DNA of 5,417 nucleotides from a bacterium (Candidatus Howlettbacteria) CG_4_10_14_0_8_um_filter_40_9 (lineage in GTDB: Bacteria; Patescibacteriota; CPR2; UBA1875; GCA-2785325): contig PFMH01000063.1 of NCBI GenBank assembly GCA_002785325.1, positions 1 to 5,417 on the forward strand, in the 5' to 3' direction. The position numbers were made by a program, and so were the translations under genes. Positions 1 to 5,387 of the stretch are shown here, piece after piece. How positions within the stretch are numbered: the stretch's first letter is position 1; every line of letters starts with the position of its first letter. The notes beneath the pieces were generated by a model. That model was not told the DNA's origin. It did not search any database and saw only the letters and a program-made list of their open reading frames with translations.

Positions 1-327
1 GAGACCGTACTCTAGGATTAAAATTTTCGGATAATCTTTAGCGTATATATCCTTAGCCCCTAGCCACAATACTTTGCCCCAAGCGAGAATATTGCGGATA
101 TTCAGGGGTGTTTCTTGACGCATTATCGTTAGCGGTAGCCCGAAGTCGGTATTTAGATTCTTTCCGGCCGCATATATATCAAAATCATCCTTCAAAACCT
201 TTGCTATCGTGTCCTTTGCCGTCGTCTTGCCCAAGCTTCCGGTAATGCCGATAATCTGCGGCTTTTGTTTCCACAAAATAAGTTTAGCGATGATTTTTAA
301 TTTTAAAAGGATAATCTTTTTTATCAT
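1..327 (-). CDS. murF: Mur ligase family protein (MurF-like), 3' end cut by window edge
   Basis: I translated this frame from the sequence: 109 codons open from ATG 327-325 to the window edge. The protein has a short basic/hydrophobic N-terminus, then the Mur-ligase ATP-binding P-loop GITGSLGKTT (residues 27-36), then KNLNTDFGLPLTIM and ILEYG, which match the MurF blocks following the P-loop. MurF adds D-Ala-D-Ala to the UDP-MurNAc-tripeptide in cytoplasmic peptidoglycan precursor synthesis. Canonical MurF has about 100 residues before the P-loop; here there are only 26, so the N-terminal UDP-substrate domain is absent. Such short MurF-like proteins are, as I recall, common in Patescibacteria. 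An in-frame stop lies about 20 nt upstream of the ATG, so no longer start is available. No SD is seen at normal spacing; a TATAAT box 7 nt upstream suggests a near-leaderless mRNA. Another Mur ligase subtype is possible because the C-terminal half is missing. Confidence 0.8.
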   Translation of the reverse strand, partial: MIKKIILLKLKIIAKLILWKQKPQIIGITGSLGKTTAKDTIAKVLKDDFDIYAAGKNLNTDFGLPLTIMRQETPLNIRNILAWGKVLWLGAKDIYAKDYPKILILEYGL

Positions 328-334
328 AACGCTT

Positions 335-363
335 ATTATACCTTATATTAAGGGAAATTGGAA
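335..363 (-). promoter_or_regulatory. Putative promoter of the Mur ligase gene
   Basis: A perfect TATAAT (340-335, minus strand) lies 7 nt before the ATG at 327. A weak -35-like TTCCAA (363-358) sits 17 nt further upstream. Transcription would start at or next to the ATG, giving a leaderless message. It lies directly after the fabZ terminator, which fits a separate transcription unit. The -35 is poor, so confidence rests on the -10 and the position. Confidence 0.5.
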
Positions 364-369
364 GAGTTT

Positions 370-411
370 ATTCATAATAAAGAATGCTCCGGCGTTTAAC
401 CGCCGGAGCAT
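370..411 (-). terminator. Rho-independent terminator after fabZ
   Basis: Perfect 11-bp GC-rich stem (384-394 with 401-411) and a 6-nt loop. On the minus strand it is followed by a T-rich run beginning TCTTTATTAT. It starts 10 bp past the fabZ stop codon and separates fabZ from the Mur ligase promoter. The plus-strand side lacks a good T tract, so it works best for minus-strand transcripts. Confidence 0.8.
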
Positions 412-421
412 CTCATTGTAT

Positions 422-892
422 TTAAGCTTTTATGGCAAAGGTCAGTGTCCCAGATGCCACTAGCTTATCATTTACGGTAGCCACAGCTTCGCTCTTGCCG
501 ACCGACCCTCTCACTTTTGTGAGCTCGGTCGTGAGGACAAGAACATCTCCGGGTAAGACCTCTTTCTTAAACCGGAAACTATCAATACCGGCAAAAAGAG
601 CGATTTGCCCTCTGTTTTCCGCTTTGCTTAAGATAGCAACTGCCCCCATTTGAGCCAAAGCTTCAGCGATAAGAACGCCGGGGACAACTGGATATTCAGG
701 AAAATGACCCTGGAAAAACCACTCATCGCCTTTGATTGCCCAGGACCCCACAGCCTTCTTGCCTATTTCCAATTCATATACCCTATCGATAAATAGGAAT
801 GGAAACCTGTGTGGGATAATCTTCTCGATACCCTCTTGACCTAAGGGTAGGACAATCTCACAATTTTTATTCGAAAACCTATGTTCGCTCAT
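422..892 (-). CDS. fabZ: 3-hydroxyacyl-ACP dehydratase, FabZ family
   Basis: 156-residue single hotdog-fold protein, the normal size for FabZ. It carries IPHRFPFLFIDRV (residues 26-38) and the active-site block GHFPEYPVVPGVLIAEALAQ (62-81). His63 and Glu77 are 14 apart, the same spacing as the catalytic His49/Glu63 pair of Pseudomonas FabZ. The family removes water from 3-hydroxyacyl-ACP to give trans-2-enoyl-ACP in the cytoplasmic type II fatty acid cycle. The start is well supported: AAAAGGAG lies 5 nt before the ATG. It has its own promoter (948-976) and terminator (384-411), so it is a single-gene unit. No other fatty-acid gene is in view. Many CPR genomes lack the full pathway, so the substrate here may not be a standard one. 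Confidence 0.93.
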   Translation of the reverse strand: MSEHRFSNKNCEIVLPLGQEGIEKIIPHRFPFLFIDRVYELEIGKKAVGSWAIKGDEWFFQGHFPEYPVVPGVLIAEALAQMGAVAILSKAENRGQIALFAGIDSFRFKKEVLPGDVLVLTTELTKVRGSVGKSEAVATVNDKLVASGTLTFAIKA

Positions 893-947
893 AGTTGCTC
901 CTTTTCAAAAAAGCAATTCCATCAAACTGCGTACTGACAATGCCAAG

Positions 948-976
948 ATATTAGCATAAAACTTATCGATTTTCAA
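948..976 (-). promoter_or_regulatory. Sigma70-type promoter of fabZ
   Basis: TTGAAA (976-971) and TAATAT (953-948) are separated by exactly 17 nt, and a TG lies one base before the -10, making it an extended -10. Predicted start is near 941, giving a leader of about 50 nt that ends in the strong SD AAAAGGAG. It is the best promoter match in the window. Confidence 0.7.
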
Positions 977-990
977 TTATAAAATTAATA

Positions 991-1008
991 AGAGATGGCG
1001 GGATTCGA
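991..1008 (-). other. tRNA 3'-end remnant, candidate attachment-site core
   Basis: On the minus strand this reads TCGAATCCCGCCATCTCT. It matches the tail of a tRNA: last six bases of the T loop (TCGAAT), 3' strand of the T stem (CCCGC), 3' strand of the acceptor stem (CATCTCT). The preceding minus-strand bases (ATGC) cannot form the other half of the T stem, and no tRNA body follows at higher coordinates. Similarity therefore begins inside the T loop, a known crossover position for tRNA-targeting integrases. Inference: a leftover attachment half-site, with the integrated DNA to its right. The tRNA identity cannot be read from this fragment, and chance similarity is possible at this length. 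No second copy was seen in the window. Confidence 0.35.
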
Positions 1009-1095
1009 GCATTCATATGCCGGATGATTCCAGAGTCTTTTTTGGAGCATATTCTTACAAGACGATTTTTTATCCTAGAACATTTTTTTCAAAGC

Positions 1096-1218
1096 GGGTT
1101 CTCACCATACCATTTCACAAGAAAAAATCCTCATCCTTTGGATGAGAACTTTTTCTTGGTGGACCAGAGCTTAAAATTTTGGAACACCTTTTGTGAAATA
1201 GCTCTTGAGTGGGAACCC
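1096..1218. repeat. Nested inverted repeats in a gene-free stretch; possible structured RNA
   Basis: The 366 bp between fabZ and the HTH gene (893-1258) hold no gene I can support. This part folds as nested arms: 1096-1105 with 1209-1218 (10 bp, one G-U), 1112-1120 with 1191-1199 (9 bp, perfect), and inside them a hairpin pairing 1118-1126 with 1150-1158 and CTCATCC 1130-1136 with GGATGAG 1140-1146 (loop TTT). AGAGCT 1166-1171 could also pair with AGCTCT 1200-1205 across the second arm, like a pseudoknot. The outer right arm is itself part of a short palindrome, GAGTGGG-AA-CCCACTC (1207-1222). It could be a small RNA, a remnant of a miniature element or an operator region. No known RNA family was recognised. 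AT-rich DNA yields some such pairing by chance. Confidence 0.35.
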
Positions 1219-1258
1219 ACTCTAAAGATTATTTATGATGCCCAAAATATCAACAACA

Positions 1259-1465
1259 CTAGCTGATATCCAGCGATTTGATGTTAAGCGCCTTCAAAAT
1301 ACGTTGCAACTTCTCAAAAGAGACATTCTTTTCGCCCCGTTCAACAATAGCGTAATAATTCGTATTAATTCCCGCCTTTTCCGCTACTTCTGACTGGCTT
1401 AGTCCTGCCTTTTCCCTAGCTTCTTTTAGCCGATTTCCAAGTTTTATAGATTCCTTGCTTTTCAT
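1259..1465 (-). CDS. XRE-family helix-turn-helix transcriptional regulator
   Basis: 68 residues from ATG 1465. Nearly the whole protein is one XRE/Cro-C1 type HTH_3 domain: RLKEAREKAGLSQSEVAEKA holds helices 1-2, GINTNYYAIVERGEKN the recognition helix and following turn, and VSFEKLQRILKAL the last helices. There is no partner or sensor domain, so it should act as a small dimeric DNA-binding repressor. A GTG at 1483 in the same frame would add six residues, but a TAAAAT box lies between the two starts and neither has an SD, so ATG 1465 with a near-leaderless mRNA is preferred. It is divergent from the PLD operon with only about 60 bp between starts, so it probably represses itself and that operon. 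An antitoxin role is possible, but no toxin pair is evident on its strand. Confidence 0.85.
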   Translation of the reverse strand: MKSKESIKLGNRLKEAREKAGLSQSEVAEKAGINTNYYAIVERGEKNVSFEKLQRILKALNIKSLDIS

Positions 1466-1473
1466 ATAAGCAT

Positions 1474-1482
1474 ATTTTACCA
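1474..1482 (-). promoter_or_regulatory. Extended -10 of the HTH regulator gene
   Basis: Minus-strand TGGTAAAAT is an extended -10 ending 8 nt before ATG 1465. No good -35 is seen, which extended -10 promoters tolerate. It overlaps the -35 of the divergent PLD promoter, so a protein bound here would affect both. Confidence 0.4.
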
Positions 1483-1505
1483 CATTTAAGTTTAGAAATT
1501 ATAGA
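1476..1505 (+). promoter_or_regulatory. Putative promoter of the PLD operon
   Basis: TTTACC (1476-1481) and TATAGA (1500-1505) are separated by 18 nt, each matching 4 of 6 consensus bases. The start would be near 1512, just upstream of the SD AAAGGAG (1516-1522). It is one of only a few possible promoters in this short divergent gap. Confidence 0.4.
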
Positions 1506-1526
1506 TCGTTTAACAAAAGGAGAAAA

Positions 1527-2162
1527 ATGAAAAATCAAAATAATAAGTTATTTAACGAAACAACTTTTTACCCTGCGCTTATTAAAGACATGATCCAAGC
1601 AGAAAAAGAAGTTATTATTTACAGTCCCTTCATTAGTAAATATAGGGCTGATTTCCTTAGGAAGACCTTACTAAAACTTAAAGCAAAGAACATCCGTGTC
1701 TTTATCTTTACCCGTCCCGTTAACGAGCATGAAGCATATATGAGGGAAGAGATCAGATCAGTTATTGAAGACTATGTAAAAATTGGGGTTGATGTTATCT
1801 GTCTTGAAGGTTTTGTCCATGAAAAAGTCGCCGTTATAGATAGGAAGATTGTCTGGCAAGGAAGCTTAAATATCCTTTCTCAAAAATCCAGTAAAGAAAT
1901 GATGATGCGGATAGCGGATGAAGACTTCGCCGAACAGGTTATATCTAATCTAAAGTTAAACAGAAAGTTGGCAACTAAGTATCAGCCCATAGATTCGGTT
2001 CATAACTTGAACCTAAGTTTTAGAATTTTCTTTCTTGAACCGATACTATCAGCGGTTAAATGGTCGTTATTTTCCATTTATCGGGTTATGATAGTATTGT
2101 TAAGATGTATTTTAATTATTTTTAATATAATTGACGCGATATTCAATAAAGGAAAACTATGA
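1527..2162 (+). CDS. Phospholipase D-like (HKD) protein with C-terminal membrane segment
   Basis: 211 residues with one PLD-superfamily domain. The HKD motif HEKVAVID has His98, Lys100 and Asp105, followed by GSLN (112-115), all as expected for the active site. Two-motif enzymes such as cardiolipin synthase carry two HKD motifs; this has one, like dimeric Nuc-type endonucleases, so the domain would pair between two subunits. YSPFISKYRADFLRK near residues 32-46 fits the first strand and helix of the fold. Residues about 178-205 are strongly hydrophobic (LFSIYRVMIVLLRCILIIF), a likely membrane anchor placing the domain at the inner membrane. Substrate (DNA, RNA or lipid) is not decidable. Start is supported by AAAGGAG 4 nt upstream. 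The stop overlaps the next start (ATGA), so the two genes are translationally coupled. Facing an XRE regulator, this could be a defence or mobile-element module; that is inference. Confidence 0.8.
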   Translation: MKNQNNKLFNETTFYPALIKDMIQAEKEVIIYSPFISKYRADFLRKTLLKLKAKNIRVFIFTRPVNEHEAYMREEIRSVIEDYVKIGVDVICLEGFVHEKVAVIDRKIVWQGSLNILSQKSSKEMMMRIADEDFAEQVISNLKLNRKLATKYQPIDSVHNLNLSFRIFFLEPILSAVKWSLFSIYRVMIVLLRCILIIFNIIDAIFNKGKL

Positions 2163-2533
2163 CAGAACCATTAAAAAACATAAATTTCGATCCCCAATTT
2201 CCTGAGACGACAAAAGAAGAAATAGATAAGGCTATTTTGGAGTTTAAGGAAAAATTTGATAAGGAACTATCGCAAGCTGACGCTTTAAGATATGCAAATC
2301 TAAAAAACGAATTGGTTTATTGGCTGACATTAGAAAAGAAATGCGAAGAAAAAGATTGTATCACTGAAGATATGGCCAAAGAAACCAAAAAACTTTTTAA
2401 AAAGAATTACGGACAAGATATAACTTTAGAGTGGGCATTCCTAGAAGCTAAAAAATCTTTGATTATCACAATAGCTGACGTAAGAACGAGAATTGATAAT
2501 GAGATAAGAGAGATGATAAAGAAATACGAATAA
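2159..2533 (+). CDS. Hypothetical helical, highly charged protein
   Basis: 124 residues; family not recognised. The sequence is rich in Lys, Glu and Asp, has no signal peptide or membrane segment, and is predicted by eye to be almost entirely alpha-helical, with coiled-coil-like stretches around residues 20-60 and 95-124. Two Cys (62 and 67) lie close together (KKCEEKDC) but no full metal site is seen. It starts inside the stop codon of the PLD gene (ATGA, 2159-2162), with AAAGGA just upstream, so it is made from the same mRNA and probably works with or regulates the PLD protein. Its stop codon (2531-2533) abuts the RT stop codon (2534-2536) with no gap, leaving no room for a separate terminator for these convergent genes. 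Confidence 0.7.
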   Translation: MTEPLKNINFDPQFPETTKEEIDKAILEFKEKFDKELSQADALRYANLKNELVYWLTLEKKCEEKDCITEDMAKETKKLFKKNYGQDITLEWAFLEAKKSLIITIADVRTRIDNEIREMIKKYE

Positions 2534-3559
<1,026 letters not shown>

Positions 3560-3574
<15 letters not shown>

Positions 3575-3907
3575 GATACTCCAATAATTCAAAAGGTTTA
3601 TAATCTTTACCGTGATTTTTATATTACAGTAGAAAAGATGCAAAAAAAGGATAAATACTCTCTCGGTTTAAAGATCCAAAATTCAATACTGGAAATTTTA
3701 GAACTCACCATAGAGGCAAGCAATTTGAAACAAGCTGAAAAGATAACTCCTCTAGAAAAAGCGAGTATCAAAACAGATCTCTTAAAAACCCTTATAAGAC
3801 TTGCCCATGATATAAAGGCTATTGATCAGAAGAAATATATAAAACTAGAAGAACAGGTTCAAGAAATAGGAAAAATGATTGGCGGTTGGTTGAGATATAT
3901 AAAATAG
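3560..3907 (+). CDS. avd: DGR accessory variability determinant (Avd-like four-helix bundle)
   Basis: 115 residues, typical for Avd. The sequence follows the family pattern: TPIIQKVYNLYRDFYITVEK (7-26), then KKDKYSLGLKIQNSILEILE (29-48), then helices around 64-86 (EKASIKTDLLKTLIRLAHDI) and 90-108 (KKYIKLEEQVQEIGKMIGG) ending in WLRYIK. Avd in the Bordetella phage element is a basic, barrel-shaped pentamer that binds the RT and is needed for mutagenic cDNA synthesis. The start is supported by GAAAGG (3546-3551) 8 nt upstream. Unusually it lies opposite to the RT, TR and target: it sits between TR and RT but on the plus strand, and its first 15 bp contain the RT start codon on the other strand. 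No convincing promoter was found within the RT 5' end. A hairpin terminator begins at its stop codon. Confidence 0.9.
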
Positions 3908-3932
3908 GCTGTCAAAAAAGACAGTCTATTTT
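3901..3932 (+). terminator. Bidirectional hairpin terminator between avd and TR
   Basis: Stem of 13 pairs (3901-3913 with 3920-3932, one G-U) and a six-A loop, overlapping the avd stop codon. The 3' arm ends in TCTATTTT, serving as U tract for avd. Read on the minus strand it follows the TR by about 11 nt and its 3' arm gives CCTATTTT, so it could also define the 3' end of a TR transcript. If so, RT would need readthrough or its own promoter. Confidence 0.65.
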
Positions 3933-3943
3933 AAATATAAGAT

Positions 3944-4068
3944 ACTCCGGAACGAACGCCGAAGCCGAACCATAGTTGTCATTGGCATTGTCGACCCTGT
4001 TCGTGTCAAACTTGAGCTTGCTGTCATTGAAGTTGAAATACGGAGCGTTCTCGAAGCTGCCATCGGCG
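3944..4068 (-). repeat. DGR template repeat (TR)
   Basis: 125 bp aligning without gaps to VR 4435-4559 at a constant offset of 491. Differences: 18, all at adenines of the minus-strand TR (31 adenines in total): 14 A to G, 3 A to T, 1 A to C. The last 29 bp (3944-3972, the 3' end in TR sense) are identical to the VR and act as the putative initiation-of-homing segment. The TR read in the VR frame has seven AAC/AAT Asn codons, all altered in the VR. The similarity may extend to 4083, but there three non-A mismatches appear, so the A-only boundary is placed at 4068. An open frame (4100-3912) covers the TR but has no SD; the TR is taken as non-coding RNA template. It lies between target and RT, all on one strand. 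Confidence 0.96.
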
Positions 4069-4145
4069 TCAAATTGTTGCTCATATTCATCTTTTACCAC
4101 TGAAGATTTACTTAAGATCCGAGAAAAGTATCTCTTCTGAACTTT

Positions 4146-4173
4146 ATTCTAGAGCATTTATTTTCAAAAACAA
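4146..4173 (-). promoter_or_regulatory. Candidate promoter of the TR RNA
   Basis: TTGTTT (4173-4168) and TAGAAT (4151-4146) with a 16-nt spacer. A start near 4139 would give an RNA with about 70 nt before the TR, and with the hairpin at 3901-3932 a total near 240 nt. The -10 is good, the -35 poor, and AT-rich DNA gives false hits. Confidence 0.3.
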
Positions 4174-4222
4174 AACCTCTACCAAATATGAGCAAGGAGT
4201 TTCTCAATATTTTCAGGCGCTC

Positions 4223-4247
4223 TTTCAATATCGCTTGGATATTGAAA
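4223..4247. repeat. Perfect 10-bp hairpin between TR and target gene
   Basis: TTTCAATATC (4223-4232), loop GCTTG, GATATTGAAA (4238-4247). It is too AT-rich and lacks a T tract on either side, so it is not an obvious terminator. It lies upstream of the TR in TR sense and downstream of the target gene. It could be an operator, a processing site or part of the remnant gene; function unknown. Confidence 0.5.
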
Positions 4248-4355
4248 TTCTGGCCTATAAAAATACGATGGATTTCGACGGTTACAAACCATAATTTGTA
4301 ACGCTTTATCTAATCTCCATATACATTTTAGTAGATTTGGTTATAAAAAGTAAGA

Positions 4356-4387
4356 GGGACGGAAAATCCTTACGGATTTCCCGTCCC
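4356..4387 (-). terminator. Hairpin downstream of the target gene, terminator or DGR cruciform
   Basis: GGGACGG (4356-4362) pairs with CCGTCCC (4381-4387), then one A/C mismatch, then AAATCC (4364-4369) with GGATTT (4374-4379), loop TTAC: 13 pairs in all. On the minus strand it is followed by TCTTACTTTTTAT, suitable as a terminator for the target mRNA. A GC-rich hairpin with a 4-nt loop just after the VR is also a known DGR element (a cruciform that raises homing in the Bordetella phage system). Here it lies 47 bp past the VR end, further than in that system. Confidence 0.7.
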
Positions 4388-4404
4388 AAGATCCAAAGAC
4401 CAAA

Positions 4405-4418
4405 AGTCCCAAGGGACT
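4405..4418. repeat. Short palindrome just after the target stop codon
   Basis: AGTCCCAAGGGACT: a 5-bp stem with a 4-nt loop, 16 bp past the VR 3' end. Position and loop size resemble the homing hairpin of characterised DGRs, although the stem is short. The motif GGACTAA occurs twice in tandem at 4414-4427, overlapping the stop codon. Confidence 0.4.
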
Positions 4419-4423
4419 AAGGA

Positions 4424-5305
4424 CTAAGAACCAAACTCCGGAACGAACGCCGAAGCCGAACCACAGTAGCCACCGGCACTGCCGACCCCGCTCGTGTCAA
4501 ACCCGAGCTTGCTGCCACGGAAGCTGAAATACGGAGCGATCTCGAAGCAGCCACCGGCGAAAAACGAAAACTCGTCTCCAGCGCAGTCGATCCAAAGATC
4601 GTCGAAATGCTGGAGACGCTCGGGATGCGTCAATAGCATAATCCCGATGGCAAACGCTCCTAGCCCGAACTCTCTGGAGTTCATAACTTCCAGTGCTCGG
4701 CGGACCGAACGGCCCCTGTGAAGAAAGCCGAACTGCGCCGGAAAGACCAGGATATCATGCCCTTCCTGCTTGCTGGTCGCCCAACGCCCCCAGGCCTTAA
4801 CCGACTTCTTCGATTGGCGAAGATGACCATGGTCAAGTTGGCCCTCGCGGTAGTTATGAAACCTACCTCCTCTAGTCTCGCGAAGTTTGTCAAAAACCTT
4901 CTGCACAGCTTCGCCGTACGTCGGAGCGATCGATTCCCAGCGTGGGATGGCAAACCAACCCTCGGCGCTCGACGGAAGCTCGCCTTCGGCGATCTTCTCG
5001 TCAGCAAAACCGATACCCGGAAAAAGCTCCCGGAGCCTATTGGTCTGCTCGGTTATACCATGGGGCTTCTCATAGCCCGAAAGATAACCGTAGCTGGACT
5101 CAACTTCCTCCTCGGCGAACTGGTTGGACACCGAATGCTGCCGGATGGAAGCAACGATGTCGGCTTGAAACTCGTCGCCGTTTTCGATGAGCTTCTGGAT
5201 CCCATCTTTGTCGAGACCGACTTCGGCAAGTGCCTTGTCGGCGGCGTCCTCAACGAACCTCTTGTACTGCTTTTCCTGACCGGATGTGATCGGTGGCACC
5301 GTCAT
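4424..5305 (-). CDS. DGR target protein with C-terminal variable region
   Basis: About 293 residues. The C-terminal block DLWIDCAGDE (236-245) leads directly into the variable region (about 250-290), and only FGS follows before the stop. Variable proteins of DGRs usually present the VR on a C-type-lectin-like fold as a ligand-binding face; that fold is inferred here from the DGR context, not from sequence identity. The N-terminal 60% is helical and charged, without signal peptide or membrane segment, so secretion is not evident. The open frame reaches 5332, but that ATG has no SD. AAAGGAGG lies immediately before ATGATG, so ATG 5305 (3-nt spacing) or GTG 5299 (9 nt) is the real start. The gene is much richer in G+C than the RT and avd (for example 38 of 60 bases at 4921-4980 against 15 of 60 at 3601-3660), suggesting a different history. 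Confidence 0.88.
   Translation of the reverse strand: MTVPPITSGQEKQYKRFVEDAADKALAEVGLDKDGIQKLIENGDEFQADIVASIRQHSVSNQFAEEEVESSYGYLSGYEKPHGITEQTNRLRELFPGIGFADEKIAEGELPSSAEGWFAIPRWESIAPTYGEAVQKVFDKLRETRGGRFHNYREGQLDHGHLRQSKKSVKAWGRWATSKQEGHDILVFPAQFGFLHRGRSVRRALEVMNSREFGLGAFAIGIMLLTHPERLQHFDDLWIDCAGDEFSFFAGGCFEIAPYFSFRGSKLGFDTSGVGSAGGYCGSASAFVPEFGS
4435..4559 (-). repeat. DGR variable repeat (VR) with homing segment at 4435-4463
   Basis: Copy of TR 3944-4068 inside the 3' end of the target gene, same strand and gap-free. All 18 substitutions are at template adenines and change 15 residues: D to G (four), N to S (three), and single N to I, N to R, N to G, N to Y, S to C, K to G, R to G and Y to C. 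The last 29 bp are identical to the TR and encode GSASAFVPE, the constant end. TR and VR diverge right after ACTCCGG on the plus-strand left edge, so no internal homing-site mismatch is present. Confidence 0.96.
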
Positions 5306-5334
5306 CATCCTCCTTTCGTCTCTGCACTCCATTA

Positions 5335-5387
5335 TTGGAGCAGCAAAAGAAAATACAAAAATCTTTATATACTCTTTACTGCTCCAA
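5335..5387 (-). promoter_or_regulatory. Inverted repeat around the likely target-gene promoter
   Basis: TTGGAGCAG (5335-5343) and CTGCTCCAA (5379-5387) form a perfect 9-bp inverted repeat with 35 bp between, extended by 3 more pairs after a mismatch. The enclosed AT-rich segment contains TATATA (5366-5371); a TTGAAA (5396-5391) lies 19 nt upstream of it, a longer gap than ideal. The layout suggests two operator half-sites around a promoter, or a leader hairpin in the target mRNA. It lies 30 to 82 bp upstream of ATG 5305. Confidence 0.45.

Larger units (their letters stand above)
4037..4294 (+). pseudogene. Possible remnant of a gene's 3' end (no start codon)
   Basis: An open plus-strand frame ends at TAA 4292-4294 and has no ATG or GTG start before a stop at 4034; its upstream part would be TR antisense. 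From about 4100 on, the translation looks protein-like: KSISSELYSRAFIFKNKTS then TKYEQGVSQYFQALFQYRLD and a tail ending MDFDGYKP. The family was not recognised. It could be the tail of a gene whose front was lost when the TR region arrived. The intergenic stretch 4101-4423 holds otherwise only hairpins. A 34-codon ATG frame at 4189 is shorter and less convincing. Confidence 0.25.

Noticed and set aside
209..653. Plus-strand frames opposite the Mur ligase and fabZ
   Set aside because: They are antisense shadows of well-supported genes with clear catalytic motifs.
1207..1222. GAGTGGG-AA-CCCACTC as terminator of the HTH gene
   Set aside because: Loop of two bases and no T tract after it on the minus strand; kept only as part of the inverted-repeat region.
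1024..1266. 80-codon plus-strand frame between fabZ and the HTH gene
   Set aside because: No SD, Phe/His-rich unlikely protein, and it begins in the tRNA-tail antisense and covers the inverted repeats; its end overlaps the HTH gene. Treated as chance frame.
3575..3643. Longer RT with 23 extra N-terminal residues
   Set aside because: TTG start without SD inside avd, whereas ATG 3574 has GGAG at 4 nt and begins at the usual DGR RT N-terminus.
3912..4100. 62-codon minus-strand frame covering the TR
   Set aside because: It starts with GTG without SD and ends inside the terminator hairpin. The protein-like reading comes from the TR being a copy of the target's coding sequence.
4401..4428. GGACTAA tandem copies as a CRISPR or iteron array
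   Set aside because: Only two 7-bp copies at the stop codon; no spacers and no further units.
4494..5253. Several frames on both strands inside the target gene
   Set aside because: GC-rich DNA opens alternative frames; only the minus-strand target frame carries the VR and an SD.
5306..5332. ATG 5332 as target start
   Set aside because: No SD upstream; the strong AAAGGAGG lies inside this would-be coding stretch and points to ATG 5305 or GTG 5299.
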